From Enterobacter hormaechei subsp. xiangfangensis (GTDB lineage: Bacteria; Pseudomonadota; Gammaproteobacteria; Enterobacterales; Enterobacteriaceae): 64,000 nucleotides of DNA. Where the stretch lies: the NCBI RefSeq assembly GCF_001729785.1, contig NZ_CP017183.1, positions 1,922,001 to 1,986,000 on the forward strand, read 5' to 3'. The notes beneath the pieces were generated by a model. The model saw only the letters and a list, made by a program, of their open reading frames with translations, was not told the origin of the DNA and ran no database searches. A program made the translations under genes and the position numbers. Below, piece by piece: positions 28,270 to 36,231 of this stretch (its first letter is position 1; every line of letters starts with the position of its first letter).

Positions 28270-29217
28270 ATGAAATGTCTTAACTCGATGCTGCTGCTCT
28301 GTTTGCTCGCGGCGGGAAGTATCGCTCGTGCCGGTACCTGCACCACCATCATCCCGCAGCTTTCCACCCTGTCCGTGGGGACGATCAACGTGCAGCGCGA
28401 TGCGCCTGTCGGCACGGTGGTATTTTCCGGCGCGGCGTCAGCCACAGGCTCCTATCTTACCGGGTGTACGAATCCGCTGATGCTGGGATTCAGCATGCGC
28501 TACAACGGCGCCACGTTGAGCAGCTACGGCAACCATGTCTACAACACGAACGTCAGCGGGATAGGAATACGCTTTTCTTCCAACGGTTATTTTGAAAACC
28601 CGAGCAATACGTTCTCGTACAATGCGCAGACCTCCTATGTGGACTGGTACGGCGGGAGGATTGAGCTGGTGGTGACGGGTCCGGTCTCATCGGGGGCATT
28701 AACGCCGGGTGTGATTGGCGTCGTGACGCTTCAGGGAAGCGACGGCCTCTACCGTGACGGTCTGACCACGCAGCTCACCTCCGGCACCATCAATGCTCTG
28801 GCGTGCACGGTGAATACGGCCCAGCTGACGTTTCCTATAGGGGATATTCCCGCTTCGGCGTTCGGCTCCACGGTGGGCACCACGCCAGCGGGAGCACAGA
28901 ACACGCAAAACCTGGGCCTGACCTGCGCCGCCGGAACCAATATTACGGTCTCGCTCAGTGGAATACAGAATCCGGACAGCGCCAATACCAGCGTGATGGC
29001 CTTAACCGGGCAGGGAAATGCCGGCACTGCGAAAGGGGTGGGGGTGCAGCTAATCTATAACGGTGCACCGCTGGCGATGAACAGCCGACTATTTTTGCGA
29101 CAGTCTGCCGGGGGGCAAGAGACGTTGCCATTAACGGCCCGATATTACCAGACGTTAACCCGCGTGGAGTCAGGTTCAGCGAATGCCTCCGCCACCCTGA
29201 ATTTGACCTACCAGTAG
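28270..29217 (+). CDS. Two-domain fimbrial tip adhesin
   Basis: A 315-residue protein with a signal peptide (ending SIARA), an N-terminal domain of about 175 residues with a Cys pair (GTCTTIIPQ and TGCTNPLM) that would be the receptor-binding lectin-like part, and a C-terminal pilin domain (about 180-315: NALACTVNTAQLTFPIGDIP, GLTCAAGTNITVSLSG, ending ASATLNLTYQ). This layout is that of FimH-like tip adhesins. The ligand cannot be read from sequence. Confidence 0.82.
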   Translation: MKCLNSMLLLCLLAAGSIARAGTCTTIIPQLSTLSVGTINVQRDAPVGTVVFSGAASATGSYLTGCTNPLMLGFSMRYNGATLSSYGNHVYNTNVSGIGIRFSSNGYFENPSNTFSYNAQTSYVDWYGGRIELVVTGPVSSGALTPGVIGVVTLQGSDGLYRDGLTTQLTSGTINALACTVNTAQLTFPIGDIPASAFGSTVGTTPAGAQNTQNLGLTCAAGTNITVSLSGIQNPDSANTSVMALTGQGNAGTAKGVGVQLIYNGAPLAMNSRLFLRQSAGGQETLPLTARYYQTLTRVESGSANASATLNLTYQ

Positions 29218-29228
29218 CAGGTAAGAAG

Positions 29229-29741
29229 ATGAAAATAAGATGCAGGACACTGCTGTTACTTGCCTTACTCAGCGGGAAGGTATGCTCCGCTGATAGCGTC
29301 AACATCGGTGTGACGGGAAATATCGTGGCGTCGCCATGCATATTTAATGGCGGCAATAACAATCTCGATGTCAATCTGGGCAATATTCAGGCAACCAATA
29401 TGGCGACGCCGGGCTCAACATCGGATCCGGTGCCTTTCAGTCTGCTGTTTACCCAGTGCCCAACGGGAACGCAGAGTGTGACCGTCGCTTTCACCGGCAG
29501 CCCCGATCCTGAGGCGGGCGCGGACTATTTTATGAACAGCGGTTCGGCCACACATGTGGCGATAGCCATGCGCGATGCCCAAACCGGTGCGCTTAAAGGA
29601 ACAGGCTCCAGCATGACCCAGACCATTGCCGCGGACAGAACCGCGACATTAGCTATGCTGGCCTCGGTAAAATCCATGACGGGGGGCGCCACGCCGGGAA
29701 GCATCCGCGCGGTTGTGGTGATGACGATGCAGTACAACTGA
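29229..29741 (+). CDS. Minor fimbrial subunit
   Basis: A 170-residue pilin-like protein with a signal peptide (ending VCSA), mature start DSVNIGVTGNIVASPCIFNG, second Cys in LLFTQCPTGTQS and a C-terminus RAVVVMTMQYN with a penultimate Tyr. It probably connects the adhesin to the fimbrial rod or ends the shaft. An AGGTAAGAAG site precedes the ATG, 11 bases after the adhesin stop. Confidence 0.82.
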   Translation: MKIRCRTLLLLALLSGKVCSADSVNIGVTGNIVASPCIFNGGNNNLDVNLGNIQATNMATPGSTSDPVPFSLLFTQCPTGTQSVTVAFTGSPDPEAGADYFMNSGSATHVAIAMRDAQTGALKGTGSSMTQTIAADRTATLAMLASVKSMTGGATPGSIRAVVVMTMQYN

Positions 29742-29782
29742 ATGCCGGTGATAAGCCTTTTTTAAAGACGTTGGTGTGAACT

Positions 29783-30436
29783 ATGTTAAATATTCTGATT
29801 CAGGAAACGGATCTGTTTTTTCAGGCTGGGCTACAGAGCTTTTTCGAAGATTTTTTTAAGCATAACTTTCATCGCTCCATCACTTTTCACCTGGCGCTGA
29901 CCAATGAAAACGTCAGCCAGGCCGATATTATTGTTCTTTCATTATGTCAGGGGGAAACGCTGACCTGTTTTCCGGAATTACTGGCCCGGCAAAAAGGAAT
30001 TGTGATAGGTCTCGTCGACGATGAGCTGCGCTTTTCGGCGCTGCCTTCCTGCTTTCAGGACATTATTTTTCTTCCTCGCCGGGCATCGCTTGATCGTATT
30101 AGCGGCGTTCTGTTTATTGCGTGGTTCACGACGCAATTACCGGGTTACACCTGGAATAAAAAGACCTGTTTCGACTGCCAGCATAAAGGGTTATCCCGGC
30201 AACAAATTCGTATTCTGGTCAATTTTTACCGAGGGCTGTCGGTAGTGCAGACCGCTCAGGCGCTGGAGATGAGCGAAAAAACGGTCTTTACCCATAAATA
30301 TATGATGATGCAAAAATTTAATCTGCGAAGCGATTACGAGCTGATCGTACTGTTGAGAAGGCTGATGGAGAAAAAGAGCCGGCCGAACCTGCTTCGCGAT
30401 TACCTGGAAAATAATTATGCACAACAAATAGCCTGA
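29783..30436 (+). CDS. LuxR-type regulator at the end of the fimbrial operon
   Basis: A 217-residue protein with a C-terminal GerE/LuxR helix-turn-helix (about 145-205: GLSRQQIRILVNFYRGLSVV, EMSEKTVFTHKYMMMQKFNL). The N-terminal part (1-130) looks like a degenerate receiver (ILIQETDLFFQAGL, then DIIVLSLCQGE) without a convincing full set of phospho-acceptor residues. Similar LuxR-like regulators accompany fimbrial loci in enterics (FimW, MrkI types). It lies 41 bases after the last subunit gene and is read in the same direction, so it may give feedback on the operon. Exact subfamily uncertain. Confidence 0.72.
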   Translation: MLNILIQETDLFFQAGLQSFFEDFFKHNFHRSITFHLALTNENVSQADIIVLSLCQGETLTCFPELLARQKGIVIGLVDDELRFSALPSCFQDIIFLPRRASLDRISGVLFIAWFTTQLPGYTWNKKTCFDCQHKGLSRQQIRILVNFYRGLSVVQTAQALEMSEKTVFTHKYMMMQKFNLRSDYELIVLLRRLMEKKSRPNLLRDYLENNYAQQIA

Positions 30437-30453
30437 AACGGCAGCGGATAGCT

Positions 30454-30482
30454 GGCCGGGCAGCGATAGCCGCCACCCGGCA
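30454..30482. repeat. REP-like palindrome
   Basis: GGCCGGGCAGCGATAGCC ... CCACCCGGC lies between the convergent LuxR-type and fdhF-like genes. It is the third REP-type element in the window. Confidence 0.7.
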
Positions 30483-30487
30483 AGCAT

Positions 30488-32638
30488 TTAAACGTTAACC
30501 GCAGCGATCAACCGCGTCTTCATGGTCTGGTACGCGGAAGCCGCAAAATCCTCCGCCCAGCGCTGGTCCTCGATTGCCTCAAGCTGCACGGCGCAATACT
30601 TCGTTTCCGGCGTTCTGGAGATCGGGTCGAGATTATCCTGCGTCAGCTCATTACAGGCGCCAATCCACCACTGGTAGGTCATATAGATTGCTCCCGCATT
30701 GATGCGCTCGCTGATGCTGGCGCGGGTGATCACTTTACCCCGGCGTGAACGTACCCAGACCAGCTGGCCTTCGGCAATCCCCCGTTCATCCGCGTCGGCC
30801 GGGTTAATTTGCACCCGGCCCGGCTCGTCGGCCAGGCTTTGCAGCGCCGCGCAGTTCCCGGTCATGGAGCGGCAGGAGTAGTGGCCCACCTCGCGGACCG
30901 TACAGAGCACCAGCGGGAAATCCGCATCCGGGATTTCCGCTGGCGCGCGCCACGGTGCGGCAAAGAGCTGCCCTTTACCGCTCGGGGTATCGAACTGATT
31001 ATCTTTGTACAGGTACGGCGTACCGGGATGATCCAGCGTCGGGCACGGCCATTGAACGTGACCCATCTCGCCCATTTTTTCGTAGGTCACGCCGTAGAAG
31101 AGGGGGCACAGCTCGCGCATTTCGTCCCAGATCTGCTGGTTATCCTCGTAATGCATGGGATAGCCCATTTCCGTGGCCAGCAGGCTGATGATCTCCCAGT
31201 CGCGCCTGACATTGCCGCTGGACTCAATGGCTTTGCCGAAACGCTGAAAGCCGCGATCGGCACAGGTGAACACACCGGCGTGTTCTCCCCATGAGGTGGC
31301 AGGGAGCAGCACGTCAGCCAGCTCTGCCGTTTTGGTCATAAAGATGTCCTGAACCACCACAAAATCGAGCGCCTCAAAGCCGCGGCGGACCAGACCCAGA
31401 TCGGCTTCTGTCTGAAGCGGATCTTCGCCCATGATGTAATACGCTTTGATCTTACCTTCCAGCGCGAGATGCGGCACTTCGGTGATGCGCGTTCCGACGC
31501 GATCGTCCATCCGGTTGACATTGATTTTCCACGCATCAGCAAATTTCAGTCTGACCGCCGGATCAGTGACGTCCTGGTAGCCGGGAAACATATTGGGCAG
31601 AACACCCATATCGCAGGCGCCCTGAACGTTATTTTGCCCGCGAACCGGCCCCACGCCGACGGCAGGGCGGCCCAGATTGCCGGTCAGCAGTGCCAGGCTG
31701 GAGAGACCTTTCACCACATCGACCGCCTGACCAAACTGCGTGACGCCCATTCCCCACATCACCGTTGCTGAAGGCGCCGCTGCGAACATGCGCATTGCCT
31801 GACGAACATCCCGCGCGGGGATCCCCGTCAGATGTTCAACCTGCTCGGGTGCGTAATCTTTTACCGTCAGTCGGTACGCCTCAAGCCCTTCTGTAAAGCG
31901 AGCAACGTAGTTTTTGTCGTACAATTCCTCTTCAAGCAGGACATAGCCAAAGGCATTGACCAGCGCCATGTTACTGCCATTTTTTAACTGAAGATGAAGA
32001 TCGGCAATGCGTGCCGTTTCAATATGACGCGGATCGCAGACAATGATTTTAGCGCCATTTTCACGTGCTTTAAGCACGCGTCGGGCGACGATGGGGTGAG
32101 AGTCGGCGCAGTTATAGCCGAATACCAGCAGGCATTTTGAGTTTTCAATATCGTTAATGGAATTGCTCATGGCGCCGTTGCCGAGGGTCTCCTGTAAACC
32201 GGCAACGGACGGACCGTGACAGACGCGGGCGCAGCAGTCGACGTTGTTAGTATTCAGCACCGCACGGGCAAATTTTTGCATCACATAGTTGGTCTCATTG
32301 CCCGTTCCCCGCGAGGAACCCGTGGTCATAATGGACCGAGGGCCGTACTGTTCTTTAATGCTTTTAAGCCTGTAAGCGGTATAGCGAATGGCCTCTTCCC
32401 AGGTAACAGGGGTAAAGGCCTCGCCTTTGCTGTAGCGGATCATGGGCTGCGTCAGGCGGGGGGTAAGCAGCTGAGTATCATTAAGAAAGTCCCAGCCGTA
32501 GAGCCCTTTCAGGCAAAGCGTGCCCTGATTAGTTACGCCATCAGCGGCTTCGGCACGGATAATCCGATTATTTTTAACGACGAGGTTAAGTTTGCAGCCT
32601 GCACCGCAGTACGGGCAGACGCTGGCGATTTTTTTCAT
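30488..32638 (-). CDS. fdhF: Formate dehydrogenase H-type protein, cysteine variant
   Basis: A 716-residue molybdenum bis-MGD oxidoreductase alignable with E. coli FdhF (715 residues) over its whole length. It carries the [4Fe-4S] motif CPYCGAGCKLN ... GTLCLKG, TTGSSRGTGNETNYVMQKFA, GYNCADSHPI, GMGVTQFGQAVDVV, RGQNNVQGACDMG and the C-terminal MGD-binding part (VREVGHYSCRSMTGNCAAL). Residue 140, selenocysteine (TGA) in E. coli, is Cys here (VDCCARVCHGPSV, codon TGT at 32219-32221). Cys forms are usually active but slower. FdhF oxidises formate in the formate hydrogenlyase complex; no hyc genes are in view. The start at 32638 matches FdhF, though its ribosome-binding site is weak. It may be a second FdhF beside a Sec form elsewhere. 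Confidence 0.87.
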   Translation of the reverse strand: MKKIASVCPYCGAGCKLNLVVKNNRIIRAEAADGVTNQGTLCLKGLYGWDFLNDTQLLTPRLTQPMIRYSKGEAFTPVTWEEAIRYTAYRLKSIKEQYGPRSIMTTGSSRGTGNETNYVMQKFARAVLNTNNVDCCARVCHGPSVAGLQETLGNGAMSNSINDIENSKCLLVFGYNCADSHPIVARRVLKARENGAKIIVCDPRHIETARIADLHLQLKNGSNMALVNAFGYVLLEEELYDKNYVARFTEGLEAYRLTVKDYAPEQVEHLTGIPARDVRQAMRMFAAAPSATVMWGMGVTQFGQAVDVVKGLSSLALLTGNLGRPAVGVGPVRGQNNVQGACDMGVLPNMFPGYQDVTDPAVRLKFADAWKINVNRMDDRVGTRITEVPHLALEGKIKAYYIMGEDPLQTEADLGLVRRGFEALDFVVVQDIFMTKTAELADVLLPATSWGEHAGVFTCADRGFQRFGKAIESSGNVRRDWEIISLLATEMGYPMHYEDNQQIWDEMRELCPLFYGVTYEKMGEMGHVQWPCPTLDHPGTPYLYKDNQFDTPSGKGQLFAAPWRAPAEIPDADFPLVLCTVREVGHYSCRSMTGNCAALQSLADEPGRVQINPADADERGIAEGQLVWVRSRRGKVITRASISERINAGAIYMTYQWWIGACNELTQDNLDPISRTPETKYCAVQLEAIEDQRWAEDFAASAYQTMKTRLIAAVNV

Positions 32639-32702
32639 CAATAACAGACCTGTTAAGAAATGAAGCAATGTTTACTGGAAAGCCCAGTCCCTTAGCGGAC
32701 TA

Positions 32703-32718
32703 AGCAGGATCCATGCCA
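32703..32718 (-). promoter_or_regulatory. Candidate sigma-54 promoter of the fdhF-like gene
   Basis: The minus strand reads TGGCATGGATCCTGCT, which fits the -24/-12 consensus TGGCAYRNNNNTTGCW with a single mismatch and exact spacing. Transcription would begin about 55 bases before the ATG. E. coli fdhF is transcribed by sigma-54 RNA polymerase with the activator FhlA, so this location is expected if the gene belongs to the formate regulon. Confidence 0.65.
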
Positions 32719-32760
32719 CATTCGGCGTGCTTGATTAACAGGGCGTTAGAGGAGAGAGGG

Positions 32761-32802
32761 CGTGTCATCATCAGTCCGTTCGTCAGAATTGACGATGACA
32801 CG
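32761..32802. repeat. Inverted repeat upstream of the sigma-54 site (possible activator site)
   Basis: CGTGTCATCATCA (32761-32773) and TGACGATGACACG (32790-32802) form 13-base arms with one mismatch and a 16-base spacer. It lies 43-99 bases upstream of the sigma-54-like element and 30 bases from the end of ariR. It could be an upstream activator sequence for an enhancer-binding protein such as FhlA, or a hairpin ending the ycgZ-ymgA-ariR transcript; no T run follows on either strand. Confidence 0.5.
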
Positions 32803-32831
32803 CTATCCGAAGAGATGGGAAGAGAGAGGCG

Positions 32832-33110
32832 TTAAAGATCGTCCATGGTGTAACCGACGACAATTTCCAGCGTCTTGCGGATCACATCCGCCTTAACGAC
32901 ATCATCGGTGGATTCCAGCGTCTGGATCAGCCAGAGAATGATCGCTTTGTTGGTCAGATGACCTTCGGAAGCAAGAACACAACGAACCGCAGTCGAAAAA
33001 ATGGCAGACTCTTCAGCAAAGCGATCGCCTGCGTGACGGAAATACTCCGACAACGCGCTATCTAAAAAGGCGGAGTGGTATTCGGGTTGAAGCTGAATAT
33101 TTTGTCTCAT
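32832..33110 (-). CDS. ariR: AriR/YmgB-like biofilm and acid-resistance regulator
   Basis: A 92-residue protein similar to E. coli AriR (88 residues), with EESAIFSTAVRCVL, NKAIILWLIQTLEST and the strongly conserved DDVVKADVIRKTLEIVVGYT. E. coli AriR is a small dimeric helical protein that influences biofilm, acid resistance and, with YcgZ and YmgA, the Rcs phosphorelay. Third gene of the leftward ycgZ-ymgA-ariR unit; a GGTGAG site precedes the ATG. Confidence 0.88.
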   Translation of the reverse strand: MRQNIQLQPEYHSAFLDSALSEYFRHAGDRFAEESAIFSTAVRCVLASEGHLTNKAIILWLIQTLESTDDVVKADVIRKTLEIVVGYTMDDL

Positions 33111-33139
33111 TTGTTCTCACCGTAGCTGTAAAGTTGTAG

Positions 33140-33460
33140 TCAATGTATCTTTTTGGGATCGGACGGTTTTCCATTTCCAAATAACGGCACTACATTGTCT
33201 CGGTTATTTTTGAGAGATCCCTCTCTCTGAATTCGTCCTTGTGCGGTTCTGCGACCTTTAAAAGCGACCGTGCCAGAGCTGATTTCAGCTATCACCCTCG
33301 CTAATGTCTCCCGCCGCTGGGGATCCGTCTCACAGGCTTGCATGTTACGCAGACGCTGAACCAAACCCTCGGTCGTTACAGGACCGCGCTCCTTCAAAAG
33401 TGAAAGAGCGGCTTCTCCAATAAGCTGGTCGATCAGTCTGTCCGCATCACTGCTGTTCAT
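33140..33460 (-). CDS. ymgA: YmgA-like small connector protein
   Basis: A 106-residue protein in the ymgA position of the ycgZ-ymgA-ariR operon. Similarity to E. coli YmgA (90 residues) is moderate: an N-terminal helical part with EAALSLLKERGPVTTEGLVQ and the C-terminal ending in KKIH. The C-terminal third is basic and low in complexity, and longer than in E. coli. The ATG at 33460 follows the ycgZ stop after four bases and has only a poor ribosome-binding site, so translation is probably coupled. Confidence 0.72.
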   Translation of the reverse strand: MNSSDADRLIDQLIGEAALSLLKERGPVTTEGLVQRLRNMQACETDPQRRETLARVIAEISSGTVAFKGRRTAQGRIQREGSLKNNRDNVVPLFGNGKPSDPKKIH

Positions 33461-33464
33461 AACA

Positions 33465-33704
33465 TTAACGTTCGAAGAGCAGGCCAAGAAGCATGTGATA
33501 ATGATGCTCCTCTTCCGGGCCATTGGCCTTTTCAAGGCGACTTAACAGTTTTGTGCAGAGCGATTTGCGATTCAGATTCCGCCCGTCGCTAAGGATTTCA
33601 ACAACAACCTGACCCAATGTTTCCTGTTGGGTTGGAAGCGCGGCTTTTTCGAAGTACTGCGCAATTGCTGTTGCTGTGTCTGCGAGGTGTCCGTTCTGCT
33701 GCAT
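33465..33704 (-). CDS. ycgZ: YcgZ, blue-light and cold-induced connector protein
   Basis: A 79-residue protein closely similar to E. coli YcgZ (78 residues): AIAQYFEKAALPTQQETLGQ, VVVEILSDGRNLNRKSLCTK, LLSRLEKANGPEEEHHYHML. In E. coli it is made when blue light lets BluF remove the BluR repressor, and acts on the Rcs system to favour colanic acid and lower curli. First gene of its operon, divergent from bluF. The ATG at 33704 has an AGGAG-type site; the longer open frame to 33941 lies in AT-rich promoter DNA. Confidence 0.92.
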   Translation of the reverse strand: MQQNGHLADTATAIAQYFEKAALPTQQETLGQVVVEILSDGRNLNRKSLCTKLLSRLEKANGPEEEHHYHMLLGLLFER

Positions 33705-33769
33705 GTTTCGCTCCTGTAAATTTTCGTAATCAGTAACGTTACATTTAAGGTATACATAATTTTCAAATC

Positions 33770-33788
33770 TGTACATTAAAAATGTACA
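33770..33788. promoter_or_regulatory. TGTACA palindrome in the ycgZ-bluF intergenic region
   Basis: TGTACATTAAAAATGTACA is a perfect palindrome with 8-base arms and a 3-base centre, 66 bases upstream of ycgZ. MerR-family regulators such as BluR bind palindromes between over-spaced promoter elements, so this is a candidate operator. The 339-bp intergenic region 33705-34043 is very AT-rich and has no ORF. Confidence 0.5.
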
Positions 33789-33879
33789 ATTTTTTAAATA
33801 TTTTATAATATATTTGATAAAATATATATTTATCATATGGTTATATGTATACAGCTTACTGCTAAATTCACAAAATATA

Positions 33880-33915
33880 TTGTACAATTCGAAGTGGCGT
33901 TGCAGAGTTGTACAA
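33880..33915. promoter_or_regulatory. Pair of TTGTACAA sites between ycgZ and bluF
   Basis: Two identical TTGTACAA octamers at 33880-33887 (extended to ATTGTACAAT) and 33908-33915, 28 bases apart. The same octamer occurs upstream of bluR at 35394. They are candidate binding sites for BluR or another shared regulator of the blu locus. Confidence 0.5.
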
Positions 33916-34043
33916 GCCCGGAAAAGGCGCAAAGAAGTCATGTAAATTGTTGAGATGTAAATTATTTATTGGGTAATTAATGTGCTATAACAGAGTTCTC
34001 CCCACGTGTTTTCGTGGTCACCCCCTCAATCTTCAGGATTAGC

Positions 34044-35264
34044 ATGCTCACAACCATTATTTACCGCAGTCATATCTGCGAGGACGTTCCAGTGAAAGCG
34101 CTGGAAGACATGGTCGCTGCTGCAAATTGTAGAAATCGCCAGTTCGATGTGACGGGGATTTTGCTGTTTAACGGCACACACTTCTTTCAGTTACTTGAAG
34201 GGCCCGCTGATAACGTTAAGGAGATCTATCAGCTCATCTGCCGTGACCCACGGCATCACAACGTGGTCGAATTATTAAGCGATCACGGGCCTTCAAGACG
34301 TTTTGGCAACGTAGGTATGGAGCTCTTTGACCTTCGTCAGTACGACACCGACGAAGTGCTACAAAAGGTACTCGATAAAGGCACAACCCGCTATCAGCTG
34401 ACCTATAACGATCGCGCCCTACAATTTTTCCGCACCTTCGTTGAGGCCACTGAAAAAGCCAACTACTTTGAGCTGCCTCCGGCTGACGCCTGGGAGTTTG
34501 TCACCGAAAACACGCCATTATCCTCCCAGCCAACGGTAGTGGCAAAGGGCGCGGACTGTAGTTTCGCATTTCAACCTATCGTCGATCCGTTTATGCAGCA
34601 GGTGGTTTCCTGGGAAGCCCTGATCCGCACGCCGTCCGGTGAGTCCCCGGAAAGCTACTTTGCCAACCTGTCGCGTGAGGCGCTGTACGAATCGGATCTG
34701 AAGAGTAAGCAGGTGGCTTTGTCGATGGCCAGCGCGCTGGGCCTACAGACTCAAACGTTGTCCATTAATCTGTTGCCGATGACGCTGGTCAATGTTCCTG
34801 GCGCCGTCGATTTTTTACTGACGGCAATTGAGGCGAACGGTTTTGTGCCGGAGCAAATTGTGGTCGAGTTCACCGAGAGCGAGGCGATCTCGCGCTTCGA
34901 AGAGTTCACCAGCGCGGTCAGACAGCTTAAAAGCGCCGGGATCAGCGTGGCCATCGATCACTTTGGCGCGGGATTCGCCGGTCTGCAACTGCTGGCCCAG
35001 TTCCAGCCGGACAGAATCAAGATCAACCGTGATTTGATTGCTAACGTGCACAAGAGCGGCCCGCGTCAGGCAATCATTCAGTCAATCATTAAATGCTGCG
35101 CCTCCCTGGAAATTCTGTTCTGTGCGGTAGGCGTAGAGCTAGCTGAAGAGTGGATGTGGCTGGAATCTGCCGGGATTTCTCAGTTCCAGGGTCACCTTTT
35201 CGCCAGCCCGCGTCTGGGGGGCATTCCGGCGATTGCCTGGCCCGAGAAAAAGTACGATTTATAA
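34044..35264 (+). CDS. bluF: Blue-light sensor BluF (BLUF-EAL protein)
   Basis: A 406-residue protein (E. coli BluF has 403). The N-terminal BLUF domain (1-95) has the photoactive Tyr7 (LTTIIYRSHI) and Gln49 (NGTHFFQLLEG) that contact FAD. A degenerate EAL domain (about 165-400) keeps the letters EAL (SWEALIRTPSG) but lacks several metal and catalytic residues, as in E. coli, where the protein does not cleave c-di-GMP but binds BluR on illumination and frees DNA. The start at 34044 gives the canonical MLTTIIYRS. It is divergent from ycgZ and followed by bluR. Confidence 0.93.
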   Translation: MLTTIIYRSHICEDVPVKALEDMVAAANCRNRQFDVTGILLFNGTHFFQLLEGPADNVKEIYQLICRDPRHHNVVELLSDHGPSRRFGNVGMELFDLRQYDTDEVLQKVLDKGTTRYQLTYNDRALQFFRTFVEATEKANYFELPPADAWEFVTENTPLSSQPTVVAKGADCSFAFQPIVDPFMQQVVSWEALIRTPSGESPESYFANLSREALYESDLKSKQVALSMASALGLQTQTLSINLLPMTLVNVPGAVDFLLTAIEANGFVPEQIVVEFTESEAISRFEEFTSAVRQLKSAGISVAIDHFGAGFAGLQLLAQFQPDRIKINRDLIANVHKSGPRQAIIQSIIKCCASLEILFCAVGVELAEEWMWLESAGISQFQGHLFASPRLGGIPAIAWPEKKYDL

Positions 35265-35267
35265 AAA

Positions 35268-35302
35268 ACCTGTACGTAACTGTTAAAAGTGACCTGTACG
35301 TA
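35268..35302 (+). repeat. Direct repeat ACCTGTACGTA between bluF and bluR
   Basis: ACCTGTACGTA occurs at 35268-35278 and 35292-35302, 24 bases apart, right after the bluF stop. Its GTAC core is shared with the TTGTACAA and TGTACA sites nearby, pointing to operators for a common regulator, perhaps BluR. Confidence 0.5.
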
Positions 35303-35393
35303 CGGCTAAATTTATACAACAATATATTAACGAGTGAGTGGTTCTTTGAGCCATTCACTTGTCTCAGAACGAGGAGTTAGTTATACAAATGAT

Positions 35394-35401
35394 TTGTACA
35401 A
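35394..35401. promoter_or_regulatory. TTGTACAA site upstream of bluR
   Basis: The same octamer as at 33880 and 33908, 53 bases before bluR. It is embedded in the perfect palindrome TACAAATGATTTGTA (35384-35398). This would fit autoregulation of bluR. Confidence 0.45.
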
Positions 35402-35453
35402 TCTGATAAGGTTGGTTTGGTTAGGTATGGAAGTATTGTGCGTGAGGGAGTTA

Positions 35454-36182
35454 ATGGCCTATTACAGTATCGGCGAAGTGGCCGAACGATGCGGTATCAA
35501 CCCCGTTACGTTGCGTGCCTGGCAGCGCCGTTATGGATTGTTGAAGCCGCAGCGAAGCGAAGGGGGCCATCGTCAGTTTGACGATGAAGATATCCTGCGT
35601 ATCGAAGAGATCAAACGCCTGATGAAAACGGGTGTTTCGGTCGGTAAAGTAAAAGCGCTTCTTGAAAATACAGAAGTGATGACTCAGGGGAACTGGGCAT
35701 CGTTTCAGGAAGAGATGTTAACCGTTCTGCGCTATGCCAGCCCGGCAAAACTGCGCGCCAAAATCGGCGAGTTCCGCCGTGACCATGCGATGGATGTTCT
35801 GATAGATAACATCATCACCCCTGTGCGGCAGCGAATGAACCAGGACCAGAATACGGTGCGTCACATGGCGAGCCTGCTGGACGGTGTCCTGATTGAGTTT
35901 GCCGTTGCAAGCCTGGGTGAGTCGCGAAAAAAAGCAGGTAAGGATGCGCTGCTGATTGGGTGGGAGTGCGACGACCGTACGCATTTGTGGCTGGAAGCGG
36001 CCCGTCTTGCCTACAAAGGCTGGCATATCGACGTGCTGGCTGAGCCGATTGATTCTCCACGTCCTGAACTCTTCCCCGGGCAAAAAATCTTCGTCTGGAC
36101 CGGTAAAGCGCCTACGCCTCGTCAACAGGAGCAGCTCGACCACTGGCGTGAACAGGGTTTCGCCGTTTCGATCCATCACTGA
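35454..36182 (+). CDS. bluR: MerR-family repressor BluR
   Basis: A 242-residue protein like E. coli BluR (243). The N-terminal MerR winged helix ([40 protein letters not shown]) is followed by a dimerisation helix and a C-terminal cobalamin-type fold ([20 protein letters not shown]) without the B12-binding DxHxxG signature. It represses ycgZ-ymgA-ariR until light-activated BluF displaces it. The ATG at 35454 with GGGAG upstream sets the start; 40 more in-frame codons upstream are not part of the family. Confidence 0.92.
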   Translation: MAYYSIGEVAERCGINPVTLRAWQRRYGLLKPQRSEGGHRQFDDEDILRIEEIKRLMKTGVSVGKVKALLENTEVMTQGNWASFQEEMLTVLRYASPAKLRAKIGEFRRDHAMDVLIDNIITPVRQRMNQDQNTVRHMASLLDGVLIEFAVASLGESRKKAGKDALLIGWECDDRTHLWLEAARLAYKGWHIDVLAEPIDSPRPELFPGQKIFVWTGKAPTPRQQEQLDHWREQGFAVSIHH

Positions 36183-36231
36183 TGTTAAGGGGGCCAACGG
36201 TAAACCGCCAGTGCGGGATTTTGCCTTCTGG

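Noticed and set aside
32219..32221. Possible selenocysteine codon in fdhF
   Set aside because: The codon reads TGT (Cys), not TGA, so no Sec insertion is needed; noted as a finding instead.
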